Assembly (NCBI GenBank): GCA_008360975.2
Contig: CM039182.1
Span: forward strand, 108,748,943 to 108,812,942
Direction: 5' to 3'
DNA: 64,000 bases
From: Lichenostomus cassidix
Taxonomy: Eukaryota > Chordata > Aves > Passeriformes > Meliphagidae
Position numbers and translations under genes: made by a program. Below are positions 1 through 13,783 of the stretch, one piece after another; position 1 is the stretch's first letter, and every line of letters starts with the position of its first letter. The notes under the pieces were generated by a model. The model saw only the letters and a program-made list of their open reading frames with translations, was not told the origin of the DNA and did not search any database.

Positions 1-745
1 AGATACCTAAACTCAAACTGGAGGTAAATACACTGGACCACTATCCCTGAGAAAGGCACAAGAGTGATGGTGATGTAGCCAAATGAGCCGAATGCAGGAA
101 TCATGAGATTTGGGGTGAAATATGTAAATGGATGAAACTCCTAAGAAAAGGAAGAGAGAGTGGCAAGATTATTTCATTGACTTGCTGATCTGATTTTCCA
201 AGATTTGTTTTTGTTTTACACTCAGTAAAGAAGCTAGTGTTGGAATAAGTGCCACTTTTCTTGGGGCTCTGCTTTCCAAAAATGCTCTGGCATTGAGTGT
301 AGTTTGAAAATTCTGTTGTTTATGGGTTTTTAATAACTAAAACTACCACCACCAGTGCAATCTGGTCAGAAGTATCAGTAAATTTTATTTGGAACTATCT
401 TGTAGTAATAAAATGAAAGTAATATTATCCTATATTGTAAATATAGCTGAATGTCATTTTTAATAGCTAAAGTTTACAAGTGCGAAAACTAATCATCAAT
501 TGATAGTTTATTAATGACACTGACTTGATTTCAAAATAGATTTAATAAAACATTTAAGATTACATTGTCTTAAAGGAAAATTTTATGTGCTGGTTCATTG
601 GAAAAATGATACTGATGTGTATGTGTAGCACCAAGTTGTAGCATGCACGTAGATTGCCATTAACTGAAAACTGAGAGCTGTGGATATGTTCTGTCACTCC
701 TGAAATAAAAAAACCCCAAACCACACAACCAAAAAACCCCACAAG
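1..745. other. AT-rich DNA, no gene seen
   Basis: Unique-looking AT-rich sequence with frequent stops in every frame. I see no repeat family, RNA gene or credible exon before the AAC microsatellite. The only long open frame here (60 codons, minus strand, 560-742) runs through a low-complexity CA/A-rich stretch and is taken as chance. Confidence 0.6.
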
Positions 746-769
746 AACAACAACAACAACAACAACAAC
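746..769. repeat. (AAC)8 microsatellite
   Basis: Eight perfect AAC units directly follow an A/C-rich stretch that starts near 705. It is a simple tandem repeat and is likely to vary in length between individuals. No flanking retroelement from which it could have grown as a tail was recognised. Confidence 0.95.
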
Positions 770-1397
770 CGATATATTTTACCTCTGATCTCATTTCCAT
801 GAATGATTTAAATAAATGTATTACGGTCATTAAAATTAATTTTCAAATTAAACTGTAGACCTCAGTAGGAGTCATTTGATTTTTCAGCATAGCTGTTACT
901 GAGGGAGTGGTGATTTTATTCTGGTTGCCATTTCTAGCAAGTGTTTATGAAGCCCTTGGTCATGGAAAAATTTCCTATTCTTTTCCTAAAGAAGTTCAAC
1001 TTGTTAGGAAGGAAGGTAGGCTACATTTTACAATGTACTAAGTAAATTAAGTTTATGACAGTCTTATGCTTTATTAGTGTTTCAATGAAAAATAAAATTT
1101 AAATTTAGAAACTGAAAAACATTTATTTTAAACATACAATGACATTAAATATGGTCACTTATCTTCAATTTGCTCCATTAGTTTGACAGTATGATATGCT
1201 AATAGCTCTCGAATCATAAGAAATAAAGACTAAAAATAACAGGCAATCTTAATGCTTGGTTTTCACACAGACCTAAATTATGTGTAATTGTAATGAAACT
1301 AATGGATTTAAAACAAGTAAACTGTGGAAATCAGGCCCCAAGTCCTTAGCGCTTACTGACTTTTCATTTGTTGGTTGTTTTACCTAACATCTTGCAG

Positions 1398-1453
1398 GAA
1401 TGGCAAGGTACAACATGAGGATATTTGAGCCAGATTGCAAAACTTTAAAACAG
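1398..1453 (+). other. candidate 56-bp exon (unidentified)
   Basis: A stretch with a good 3' splice site on its left (T-rich tract ending cttgcag at 1391-1397) and a near-consensus donor on its right (aaacag|gtgagtaac). Two frames contain stops. The third is open throughout and reads MARYNMRIFEPDCKTLKQ after two leading bases, so it would enter with two bases to complete a codon and leave in phase 0. The peptide matches no family I can name, and its ATG need not be a start. An open 18-codon frame is not rare by chance, so the evidence is mainly the pair of splice sites. It could be an exon of an unrecognised gene, a noncoding RNA exon or a pseudo-exon. Confidence 0.25.
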
Positions 1454-4326
1454 GTGAGTAACTTTATTCTTTTCCTTATGAAACTAATTTTATAACAATA
1501 CTCCTTTTTGGAGACCTAGAAGGACTCATTTGCTGGAGGGGGAAAAAAAAGAAGAGAGCAAGGAATGAACTTTGGCCATGTAAATTCCTTTCTTAAAACA
1601 TCATGCCCATAGTCAAATAGTAACTGCCCAAAGAGAGCTTGAATCTCAAATTCCCCTAGGACTTATCCTCAGGTGTTTTGGTTTAGATGTGTAAAATATT
1701 ATTGTTTGGTGAGTATTGTAACTTACAAGTATTGTGAAATGAACTTCTGGAGAATCAGCTCCTCCCTGGACATGTTACAGATGCAGTTATGATTCCCATT
1801 TAGTTGTGCAAACTTGTTCTCTCATATACAACAGCTTAAAGTTACTTAGAAAAGAGTTCCTCAGAAGTAAATAATTTAATGTGCTGCCTGAGGGGCAAAA
1901 GGATTAACTGCTACACACCATCTTTTGATGCAGATGCAGAATAACTGAAATATGGGAAGATACAGTAAATCAACAAGATAACCAGAAAAGTATGCAAAAC
2001 CCCCACAGGAATAATCATAAAGAGAAATAAAATGCAAATATAGAATTGGAAAATGTATATGTTGCCTAAGAAACCAGCAATCATAACAGCATCACATATA
2101 TACTGCAATGTGGAATTAAGCCAGTGGTCCATCTATTCCACCCAGCAACAATTGTGATGAGAGGCCACGTAGAGAAGAGTATAAACACATGCAGTATTTC
2201 TTCCTAACATTTTCCTGGACCAGAACAGACAGACGAGATCAGACTGAAGACATTTTTTGTCAGAATTGCCCATGCTCATTTTCCCTAAATTTCAGAAGAC
2301 CTCCCTGTAACCAAAAGGTCATGCTTACAAGTTCCCACGGTGTCAGGTATTTCTCCTGTCATCCCTGCAGTGAACATGGAAACTCAAGAAAGGAAATCTT
2401 TGCATTAACCTGGAAATAAATTCATTCATAGTCTCTGAAAATAGATGTTAAATTCTCTCTGTAGGACTGTGCAGCCATAAAGACATCTTGTACTGATGAA
2501 AGCTAAGGAGTGTCGCAGGAAGAGGAAAATCATGGAGTGGCTTGCTCCGGTTTCTGTCCATCATGTCCCCAATGACATTGCTGTCCAAGATGGCACTTGC
2601 TCCATCATACAGGAGGGAGAGAGAACTGCAGAGGTTGCTTCAGAAAGATCCATGATAGCTGAGACAAAATGGCATGTTAAGGCGACTCATGAAACTGCTG
2701 TGACTCGCCACAGTTTTGGAGGAGTTAGATGCAAGGAACAATCGGTTTTCCTGAGTCTTCAGCTCTCAGGTTACTGCTCCAGTGCTGGTAGATGTGGCAA
2801 AACTGATGCTAAGTAATGATACTATACAGGCTGTGAATCCTTGTGGCAATACTGAATATTATAGGAATGAGAAATACAGCACGACTAGAAGAGAAATGCT
2901 TGTTTTCATTTTCTTCAAAGTTGTCTTTGACAACTGAGTAGTTCTCTAACTTGTGGCTCTTTCCAACTCATTCTCACCTCACAAAACAGAGAAAAATTTC
3001 AAATAGAGGTTTCCTTCAACAAAGCTCCTCAGACCTCTTAATCAGTTGATAGTAACATCTTTTAATTTGTTTCAAAACCAAATTTCTGCTCTGCTACCAC
3101 ATGCATGCTCAGTTCCCACAGCACTTGGGCTCAGAAGAATATCCTATTAATTTTGGAAAACACATTTCCTAAGAGAACACTTGAAAGAGAGGACCTAAAT
3201 TTGATCCCTCACTCCTCAGCCTGGAGTATCACAAAAATGTATTTATAGGAGCCTGTGAGCACAAAGACTGTGACAGAATTCACTTGGAACATCACTCGAA
3301 GGAGGAGAGTTTCTTGCCTCTCCAGCACAAAGTTCGAGAAAAGAATACAGATGGGAATACTTTGCAGAGAAATCACATACATTTGGTTTAGGTAGATAGA
3401 AAAGAGTAAGGGGAATTGGACAGCAATGTGGTGGCTTGCACCAAACTGGTATTGTAAAATTTTTATTTGCTTTCTGCTTCTGTCCTTAATTGGTTGCTTC
3501 TGCAGCGCTAGCAGCAGCCCTCCAGAGTACACAGTCAGATGACAGTCATGTTATGTCGATCCTGTGACAGATGTTTACTGATTTATCCTTAGGAAGGATT
3601 TGGTTTCCAGATCCATCTTCCCAGGCATAAGCAAAAGACATAACCCATGAGAGGGTTTTATTTAATTCATAACTTTGTCCTCTTGTGCTACAGGTACCTA
3701 TTCAATTAAAAAAAAAAATGCCAGAAATAAATGTTTACATTCAAGTTGCACTATGATAGAAAAAAAAGAGAAAAAAAAAAGGGCTGATGTTTAGCAAATT
3801 AACCCAGTACTCTAGTAAAAACGAATAGGTGGCAAGAAAAAAGGCCAGAGAAGCAACAAGCTGAGGCATCACATCTGAATCCTGAATGGTTTTAAAGGAT
3901 ATATTTGGAGAAGATAGCTACTGGATATAAAGAAGGTGCTCACAGTAAAATAAAGTAAAGCATTTAATTCCTCAAATACAACTTGGGAAGAATATATTGC
4001 CTTTTGCAAGAAGTTTCTTGTAAGGAATTTTCCATGTGACATGCTTGATTGAGTCAATCAAAAGACGGGATAATACACATTTGATAATTTTGCACATGAC
4101 AGACAGTATTTCATACCGGTAGGTCATTTGATTCTCTGCAGGTGGCTCTGTTGGTTTCTGGAATACTATATTGTGAATTACATGTTATACAAATGAAAGG
4201 CTGTTATAATTCTGGATAACATTGTATTTGATTCTATAAACATCTTTAGGCCTAATGCAAAGATCCCTTTGAATAATTTATCCAGCTAAGTGTCTGTGGT
4301 CCCAAACTTCTAATTTAAAAATGTTG
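1454..4326. other. AT-rich DNA, no gene seen
   Basis: No gene recognised. The 106-codon plus-strand frame at 2496-2816 has no splice support or family resemblance. A short part near 2120-2167 may be a worn ancient repeat and is listed separately. Around 3710-3780 there are A-runs of simple sequence. Confidence 0.55.
2120..2167. repeat. possible relic of an old amniote retroelement
   Basis: The words 'ccagtggtccatctat' and, after about 20 bases, 'agaggcca' resemble a motif I recall from old, widely dispersed CR1/SINE-type repeats of birds and reptiles. The resemblance covers only about 45 bases and the rest has decayed, so family and limits are uncertain. Confidence 0.2.
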
Positions 4327-4374
4327 ATAAATGAAGTATCTCTTTAGCTAATAAATGAAGTATCTCTTTAGTTA
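4327..4374. repeat. 24-bp tandem duplication
   Basis: Two head-to-tail copies with period 24. The first 21 bases (ataaatgaagtatctctttag) are identical at 4327-4347 and 4351-4371, and the last three differ by one base (cta and tta). The near identity suggests a recent replication-slippage duplication. It lies outside any recognised gene. Confidence 0.95.
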
Positions 4375-7300
4375 TCCTTTGTCAGCAACATTCATTTTAA
4401 TGGAAAGTGAGTTTACAGGGTTACATGATTGAACTACTGAGCCAAGTCAGTGTTGGCAAATGATGGGCTAAATTATTGATGTTACACACTAATGAATTCT
4501 GATGAGAAATAAAATACAGACATTACATTTCAAGTGGTTCATAATTATTTTTGCACTTTAAAAGCAATTTTATTCTTTTTCCAAATCATACTGGTTCTGT
4601 AAAACAAAAACATAGTTAGTGATTATAAGCAAAATTATTGAGTTTGAAGCAAAAATGTTTCTGTAAGTTTTCTTATGCAAGTATAATGCTATTCACACTA
4701 GGATTCTGATTTCTTCTTATACTTCTGGGAGGGGATAATTAAATTAAATGTCTAAATTTTTAAACTGCTGTCTTTAAACAAAACAATCTACTTTGCAACC
4801 ATAGTTAAGAGTTCAGTAGATGAGTTTATAATCTATGATATATCATCATGTTTGCTAGAGATGTTCTGAGCTACCATAATTAATTCAGGTGACGACAAAA
4901 ACAGAAGAGCTGCCAAGAAGGAGCTTTCAACATGTAAACAGTTTATCATTAAACCTGTGTTTTGATATATGTTTAAAATGGGTAGAAGGAGGTTACTAAA
5001 CTTCAAATAACCCAAAGTGATGTTGTAAGGCTGAATCATTAATTTAAAATGTCATTTCTCTGAGCCTTTACTCACTGTACTGGATAAAGAAATTAAATTC
5101 CGTAGTTTTTACTTATAAAGCCAGAGCTAAGCATTTGCTCATTTGGCAACAGAATAACTTCATAAATCCTATTCTTAATCTCGTCTTCCTAAAAATGGGC
5201 TTTATTTAACTTTTCTTAATTATACATTGAAAATTTCTGTCAGTTGCTGGAGAAGCAAAACTATGAAGTGTTGCTTCATTTTCTTACCAACTGAATAACC
5301 ATCTTGCTTGTCGGATCATTGTTGTATTTGCTTGTCAATCTAAACAACCACTGGTGTCTTGAAAGACCAAGTACATGTGAAACCATTGTAGTTTTACTTG
5401 AGTAGGGAATTTTGTGATTCAAATTATTGATCTTTGAGAAGTTGTCATATTGGCCAAGGTCTCAAAAGAGAGATTCATGAGCTACAGAATCATCGTCATA
5501 AACCTCAGTGTTACCTATAATTTAACCTTAAAATTTTCACTGGACTGTACTAAAATACTTTGAGATATTTGATTTTGCTTTCCCATATTGTCCCAGACAG
5601 CTGTAACACACCTACTCTAACCAAGACAGTTAAGCTCTGCACAGAGGTTCAAGGATACCTTTACAGCTTGCTAGGGAGAACTTGAATTAATTATTTCTGG
5701 GTTTTGAGACATTGGTCTTAAATCACTCCAAATGATTTTCCTTTAATAGGAAAGATTCCCCCTGAACTATAGGAAGAGCTGAGAGTGTTGTATATAATAA
5801 AAGTTGTCAAGCATTTGCTTTTATAATATCCATTCTAATGTCTTCTTTTTTCATTTTTATTACAATCTATCAAAAACTTACACATTAAACTCTGAAAACA
5901 CAGTTTGCCCGTGATTACTAAATGTGAGCCTGAGATCAGTAGCTCTGAAAACCACATTTTTACAAACTTGAACCTGGTGATAAGTAATGTTTCTCCTGCA
6001 GTATTATCTCAGGGCTGCTATGGTTTCAGCTGGGTCTAGGGGCTTTAGAGTAGAGGTGTCCTGCCTGTGCTCTCATTTTGCCCAGCAGGTGCTGGAGAGG
6101 AGGAAACGGCTTGATTTGAATGTGACAGAGAAGGAACCAAAATGGAGCAACAGCTAGATTTGGAGAAGGCTTATGAGGTTGTAAAGTCAAGCTGCAGAGA
6201 AGGAAAGCTGTCAGTAGTCTGTCAAATCAGGGTAAAGTCTGGAATTGGCAAATCTTGGTGGCTGAGAGGTGGAAGAAGCGACCACTGGTAGGCAAAAAAA
6301 GATGGAGGCTGGGTCTTGAGAAAGCAACAAGGGAACAGAGGAAAATAGAAATCAGCAGGCCGTGCTAGAGGCTTGGTCTAGAAAAGGAGCATGAAGGGAG
6401 AGCAAAAATGGCTGGGCCAGCAGTGTGAGAATGAGTCAGGTGCAGGAAAGAGGTCTGAAAATGGTCTGGGATGACATGCAGCACAGACTCTGGGTTGGGA
6501 AAAGCAGATGGGATAAGATGGAGGGACTGAATAGACAAAAAGGCTGAGCAGTAAATTAATGAATGAGAGATAGCAGTCTACTGTAATTTTTATTTACTTC
6601 ATTAGTTAAAGTGGCAGATAAATTGGTTGTCACTAACTGCTGATGATCAAGGTAAGAGTCAATATAATGGCTTATATTCTTGGAGATTAGAAAGCTAAAA
6701 AAAGGATCTTTCAAGAAAATGATTAAAATTACAAAAACTTGGTACTCAATTTAGAAATGTTAGAATTGCAATTATTTACATAAACAATTCAGAGTTTTGT
6801 GTAAACATTTCAACACAGATTTTAGTTACTTATGTAGGAAAAGTAAAATTTATACTATTTCAATAAATAGAAATTCAGTTGTCTTCAAATTCTGGAAAAG
6901 CCATCAAACAAGACAACTTTAATATTTTCTTGAAATCTCAATTCATTGTTTTAATGCATTTTTATTCCATAAAGTTTTAAACTCTGAGTCTCTCAGTCAG
7001 GGAGTTTAGAAAATAATCTGAGGCTTAAAGACTGTGGTAGCAGTGACATGACTCAGGGGATCAGTTTTACAGAATCTGGAAGTCATGTGGTTCCTCTCTT
7101 TTTGTCTTTTAAGACCTAGGGATTTGAGCAGCCCTGCTGACAATAAGAAAAGTAGAGACAATATGCCTGCCTCTTCCTCAGATTTGACTGGAATTTTTGA
7201 GTGTTTGGTTCACAAATGTGAGTTATCACTCCTACTGGTGGAAAGAATACTAATTCATAGAGAGAATTTCTGGATTATAAATCTCTTTAGTGGGAGAATA

Positions 7301-10300
7301 AATTTTGCTGAATGAAACAGGAAATTTGACTAGTAATTTCATCATCCTCTAAAGTCAGATATCTAGTTACCTTTAATAAACTTTTAATTCTGTGAATTTA
7401 TGTTTCACTATTGAAAAAAATTGTTACCTTCTATTAGTCAGCACATTTGGTACTATTGAGATATTTCTGTGTACATGTTAGAAAGTGAAAGAACTTGGAC
7501 ATTTAGGCCTATTCTGGTAATATACAAAGTTGGATTCTTGTAAATGGTGGTGAGTAGTGAAAAAATGTAATTCTTAAGTATTCTTCTTTTAAAAGAAATT
7601 TCAAAATAAATCTCTTAGATTAGCTGTCATCCTTCCATTTTCTGCTAGGTCACAATATTTAGTACACAAAATACTTCAGTACACAAATGTTTTTCACTGA
7701 AAATATACATCTGCAAATACACTAAGTGATTCATCACCACAACAAAACTGATTGAGTTAAAAACAGAAAACAAATTTGTTTCTTTGCAGAAATTTTTTCT
7801 AGCCTCCATCATTGACAGGTAACAAGGAGAACAATTTGTCTTTATCTTTCTACTAGGCTCTAGAGCTTCATGTGGCAACCACATTTCTGAACTCTTTGAT
7901 TCATATCACATTGACATCATACAGTGAAACTTTTAAATGAAGCCATAGAGGAATGGAAACAGTTGGGTGTTTCTATGCATGCCAGAAAAATGTTTGTGGT
8001 TATATAAGCCTTTGGGTATGAAGCTCTGAAAAATAAAGGGTTTATGTGAAGCTTAAGAAGCTTGGTGTGTTAAGCCATAAGTGGCGTAAAAACCTAAATG
8101 CAGCTGAGTTGTACCAAATTGTATGTGCACTTCACTTAAAAAATGGTAAAGGAAATTATGTCAGAATAAAGATATTGGAGTTTTGCCCTGTGATAAGCAA
8201 AATCACAGACCATGAAAATGAGGCAAAGAAATCAAGCAAGTTCTAATTTCTTCTATGAGTTTGGCTTATTTTGAGACTACTTTCCATTCTCTCACTGGAA
8301 AGGTCACTTTCATCATGCAGCAACAAAATAAATGGTCGTGAACTTTTAGTGTCCATACCATGGCAGCTGTATTTGCCAGAAAACCTACACGATATGCAAA
8401 TTCAAATATTTTGGTGAAATCTTGTCAGGGTCATCAACCCAATACAGAAAAATCTAGAGGAAATAATTGCGTTAAGAATTTAAACAAAATATGAGATCAT
8501 GTTTTGAAGAATTCCAGATGTTATTATGCAAAATTCATAAGCATTTGAGAGGAAGGACTCTGTATTTTTAGGTACTATACACTGGATGCTGATTTCCATG
8601 TTTCTTTAGAACGTGATTAACTAACACATTTTTCAACTTGTAAGCATTACCCCATGAGCAAAAGCAAAAATAGCTTGTCTCAATTCCCCTACACTGTGCG
8701 AAATAAATATTTTATAAATTAATAATAAACCCAGAAAAAAACATAACTTCAACATTTTAAATGGTTACTGTGAATAAATGTGAATAAACACAAAAGCTTA
8801 GAACTAATTAAAAGGTGTGCAGCCATGTCCCCTTAAGAAACATTATCTGTCATCCAACCCCATATGTCTCCAAGACAAGACAGAAACAGCAAGACTGCTA
8901 AAGTGAAATCAGCAGGCAAAAAAGGCACAACTGAGTGCAATCAGCATAAATGGTGATAACTCAACCCATAACAGAGAAAAATAAAAGAGAAGGCGTACAG
9001 ATTTTGAAGAGCATCAGCCCTGAGGGACACCATAACACACCTGTGTTAATAAGCTAGAGAACAAAAGATGTGCTTAAACTGGCTACCACCTGACAGCTAA
9101 GAAGCAAGTTCAGAATGTGTGGTTTCCAGAGAGCAAAAGGGTAAAGCTGCTTGTAATACTCAGAGTTCCGGTTGTTCATGGCCTTAGTGGAATTGCACTG
9201 AATTTTTTGTAAGGAGGTAGAACAGGGTGGCACGAAAAGCACTGTTCTGCACAGTCAGTAAAATATTTCCTCCATTAACAATAAGTATCCACCGAGATTC
9301 ACCAAAAATTCAAAACCTTAGTAAAGAAGTCACTCCTTTCTCTGGTGGCCTCTGCAAAATTGCTCAACTAAAGACAAAACAAAACAGACCAAAACTCTTT
9401 TCTGGTGTAAACTGGTGTGGTTCAGTACAGTGGAGTTATTTTGAACTATAATAGATTTGCCAAAACGTTTTAAAGATTAAAGGCTAATAAAGCAACTTGA
9501 GTAAAACTGCAGAAAAGTTATAAATAACCACAGCAATCTGCAATTAGAGCAACAGACTTTGAGTTAATTGGTGCCTTATTCCTTAATGCCTTATGTAGTT
9601 ATATCCACCTGATGAAAATGGATAAAACTGCTACCAACTGATGGATTTCTAAACTCTAAATTCTGATGATCTGATTTTTCTATCCCTTTGTTCTTGTGTG
9701 AATGGTTGTCAAAGGTGCTTATTCATTAAAAATTAAACCAACAATCTTGCAGTTAATAAAAAGGTACTTTTGTCATGCCACCATCAGAAAAGGTATGTAC
9801 GAAATCCTTTAAAGTTACAAGAGAATAGCAGGGATGTTATCTTTTCCTGTGGCACTTTGACCCCCAGAATGATTCTGATACAACTATAGTCAAGAGAAAT
9901 CATCTAAAAGGAGGATCTAAATTGAAGACTGTCAGGATTAAAGCACAGGCACAGTCCCAACTAAAGCTACATCTGCCATCATATATCATTTTTGCAATTA
10001 GATAGCTAATTGAACTTACTCAAGAGCCAAGTTATTGAAACTCCAAAACATTATTGGAAAAGCAAAAGTAATTAACATCATAAATACCTTGCCTGTACAC
10101 TAGGTACAAAAGGTTTTACATATTTTCAGGTTTTTTCTAAATTAAAGAGATTACTTCTATTATTTTCTGCTGGACTAAAAATTTATTTAGTAATTGTTGA
10201 AGGTTTTTTGAAGGCTGAAATCTTCCAGCAAACCATAGAATATGGACTGTGGTGACAGTGGTGGTAAAACACCTGCAAAGCACATCTATAACAGAGCGCA

Positions 10301-13300
10301 TAGAACTTTCTTTGACTACCACAATAAAATAAAGTCTCTTTTCAGAGCTGTTGTGTATGCATGTAAACTTCCCGGAATAAAAAGAGCAGAGAAGTGCTCA
10401 TGCACTTCTAAGGCACTTCTAGTGCAAAGTCTCAAATAAAAAAAAAATCTCTAGATTGTAATCTCTCAAATTCTGCTACTGGTTGGAATCAGAGGCAGCA
10501 AAATTTTTTTTTAAAAAATTAAGACATTTTGAAAAAAGGAAGACTATCAGAAGATGAAATAGTCTTGCTCAAGAAAAAGCCCTGCATTTTGCTCAAAAAA
10601 AAAAAAAAGAGATAGATAAAGAAACAAAATTGGAAGTATAAATAATTCCAGTCATTGATCTCTGTTCTAGCAACTGATTTGATTGCAAACATATTTATTC
10701 TTTGCTATTAATATGGAAGAATATCTTATCCCTTTTTTTAAGGTCACAATTAAAATGCTCAATTTTAAAATTTCATTTTCTGCCAGAATTGCATTCAGAA
10801 AACATACAGACACTAGGTAATCAGTTAACTATTCCTGTTTCCAATGCAAATATGAAGTATTGAAAAAGCAAAATGGCTACAAAGATCATGATAAAACACA
10901 GGAAATAAGTATTTAAAAGTTTGAATGAAATAAATTAAAATCTCATTTTGGTTTTTGGTTTTTTTTAAAAATCTTTTCATGTCACTTAGCAGTACGAGTG
11001 CTGAGAAGTAATGATGAAACCTCTGGTCAAATCTGTCTTCCTTTCTAAGGCAGTTCTTTATTTTCACATCACAATTCTCCCAAAACTCTGCTGCTGTGTG
11101 TAACTGGAGGGTGTTGGTTGTTATAAGACCTGGTGAAAAGGCTGAAACCTCCTCCATTATCTACTTTTAAGTCTCTTTTTGGATCTCACCCAGGTCACGG
11201 CTTCTGTAAAATATTAGAAAACACTTAGGCAGCCAATGTACTGTATCTACTGCCTCTCCTAATGCACTCTTCCTCTGTCATTCACCTGCTCCTGCTTGCT
11301 CTGGTCAAGGAAATGCTGGGACAGAAGCTCTGATGAGCAGGAATCAGTGTTTTGCCACACACTTCTCAGTGGAGTGTGTTCTCATGCTCGTCCTTTAATG
11401 TGAGAGGGTCACTAGGAACAACAAAGTCAGGATATTTCTGGCTGACTGAAAAGAAAGGGAGAAAAACAACTGTCAGATTTTATTTTGGATGCCTGTGCCA
11501 CTATGTTAATGGTATCAATAAGAGAACTAAATTGGCAGAAGAATAGATTGATCTGACAATAAAACAGACTTACAAAGACACCAGTCCATATATAATTAAA
11601 CAGCTTCCAAACCTCCAAAATATAAAACCAGCACATTGCTGAAGGGAAGTCTTCTCTTCTACATGGCCTGGTAATTGCTCTTAGTTGAATTACTTCCATT
11701 TTAATTTTATATTTTTCCCTTGTAATTATTTTAATTTTAAGTTATTATCAGCCAAACCACATAAAAATATAGCAGGAATATCAGAATACCAGAAAAGGCT
11801 CAGAATATCAGAAAACTATATAATGGATAATGAAAGCAGATAGGATATGGAATTTTTTCCACACTTTGAACCAGACATTGCCACTGGTAGGTTTGAGCTA
11901 ATCAGATGTGAACACCCCCAAACGGTGCTGAGTCTTACACCTAAAAAGCTTAGTTTAGGTCCATTTCCAGCTATTTGAGTTATTCAGGGTGACAAGATTT
12001 ACTGACATGGGTTCTCAGCATGGATAACGTGCATGGAGAAATGTATGCTGAGCTGAAGGTTTTCTGCAACACTCATCCATTGTTACAAGGACTGGCTGTT
12101 GGCAGAGGAGTTCAAATGTGGATGAGGTTTGCAGTACAACTATTAAAATGTTGCAGAACATTAGATGATTGTAAAGATTTGCATGTGAGGAAACCATCTG
12201 CCACCTGTGGCTTCCATGTCTCCTCTATTGTTATTCATTGGTTTTGGGCTGCCCACACATCACCTCTGTTCTCCTACTCACTGCTGGAGTAGTTGAACAC
12301 AGCAGAGAACAGAAATCATCTGAGAAATCCCACTCCCCAATTCAAAATAGAAAAAGAAGCTTATCCAGTTTTTCAAATGCTAAATGAGGAATTTGAATGA
12401 AAAAGTGTTTTCACTGGCACAGAGGCCAGTGCAATATTTGGTATTTCTAACAACTCCAAAATTCCATGGAATTCCATAAAAGAGTATTAAAAAACATTAC
12501 TAAAGTATAAAATCTGATTATATTTTAATCTAAATTATTTGTATTGAATTTCTGATTTTGATATGATTGTGATTTTCTAAATCTCTTATGTAAGGAGAAC
12601 AGTAGACCATAAATGATTCCATAGAACAAATATGGAAATTTTGAATTTTAAAATAAAAATACTCTTAGTGAGATACTGAAAACAGATCATGCTGCTGATG
12701 CAACTTAACAGAATTCTAGAATTTCTTCAAATTAGATTTTACTTTAATGCATCGGATAGAAAGTGTGAAGCGTAATAACATAATATTAAAACGTAGTAAA
12801 ATTGTTTCTGCAATCATACAACAAAGCTTGACTGTTAAAAATTAGACAACAGTGATTGTAAGAATATGCTGCACTAGAGCTGCACCAGCAATGTAACTTC
12901 TTTTGCAAGGAATAAGTCTGAAGAAATATTTCACTTAAGTCTTTTAAAAACCCTTCACAAACACCATCTGGTTATGGCCATTAACTATGGGAAGAGATGG
13001 GAAGGAGTGGCTTTACATAAATATAAATAAGATACCATAGCACAAGATCAAAATAACAAGAACATTCTAACTATAGTGTATAGTAGTTATTTTCCCTGAT
13101 AAATATATTTATCTGGAGAACAAGACATAAAATGAAAAACCATACATCATTGGAAACCATTTTTAAATCTCATATCCCCACAATGTTGCTTTTTTCAAAT
13201 AAGGGAAAATTATTGTATAGCTGAGTTAGGAAAGTGTAATACTTCTTAAAAATAGTCCCTTTCTAAAGATATTAAATACAAATACAGTGAAAATGACAAT

Positions 13301-13600
13301 ACTGTTTACCACGGAAATAATATTTTCACGAAACAGGACACAATAACATCTTCTAAAACAACTGAGCAGCAATAGCAATGTCACTCTGTGTTTCAAATAT
13401 TTATATTCAATGTATTTATAATAAACTTCTCAAAGGTTTGTGAGAAATAAATCTAATCTCCCCCTTTTTCCAATCTATGCATGGTATATGTGCTAACTTA
13501 CTGAATTCATCCTTCATGCAATTCCAGTTTATTAAAGAGGTTAAAAATTTATAAAACTCTGATGGGATATGGTTTTAATGCTTCATCACACTACCCATCA
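4375..13600. other. long gene-free AT-rich stretch
   Basis: About nine kilobases of unique AT-rich sequence. It holds a purine-rich block at about 6086-6560, A-runs near 10440 and 10595-10608, and scattered open frames of 60-110 codons expected by chance. The longest (10825-11157, minus, 110 codons) has a fair start context, preceded in frame by a stop, but nothing recognisable in its translation. Confidence 0.55.
10595..10608. repeat. A14 homopolymer
   Basis: A run of 14 A. No retroelement body was recognised next to it, so it is not called as a SINE or processed-gene tail. Confidence 0.9.
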
Positions 13601-13655
13601 TTTGCTTTTCAATCTAGATCAGAATGATCTTTCCGACTTCCCTGCAATCACCTAC

Positions 13656-13783
13656 CTGCACAGCTAATATTTTCTGAGCGTTCTCCTGAGAGGCTGCCTG
13701 GATCCTCGCCAGCCCAGCCTGGCTGGAGAGGCCACGCTGGAGAGGCTCCACCACTCTGCCAGCACAGCTCTGCTCCATCACCC
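13656..13783 (-). other. candidate exon in a CpG-rich islet
   Basis: On the minus strand a 128-bp stretch ends at a strong donor (gtgcag|gtaggtgat) and is preceded by an acceptor-like tccatcccagctgcag. The open frame enters with two bases, reaches an ATG at 13778 and reads 41 codons to the donor, leaving in phase 0. The peptide starts MEQSCAGRVVEPLQRG and ends in QENAQKILAVQ. The surrounding 13679-13850 is GC-rich with 11 CpGs in about 170 bases, against a CpG-poor background, as in many 5' exons. It could be a first coding exon, an internal exon, or simply a conserved GC-rich element. I do not recognise the protein, and no downstream exon was found with certainty. Confidence 0.3.

Noticed and set aside
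10825..11157. 110-codon minus-strand frame with a good start context
   Set aside because: The first half looks somewhat protein-like, but the second half is low-complexity hydrophobic sequence. With this base composition I estimate several frames of this length by chance.
11177..11196. 14-bp minus-strand stretch between a good acceptor and a gtgaga donor
   Set aside because: Too short to be believable as an exon without transcript data. As a terminal exon it would add only two residues before a stop.
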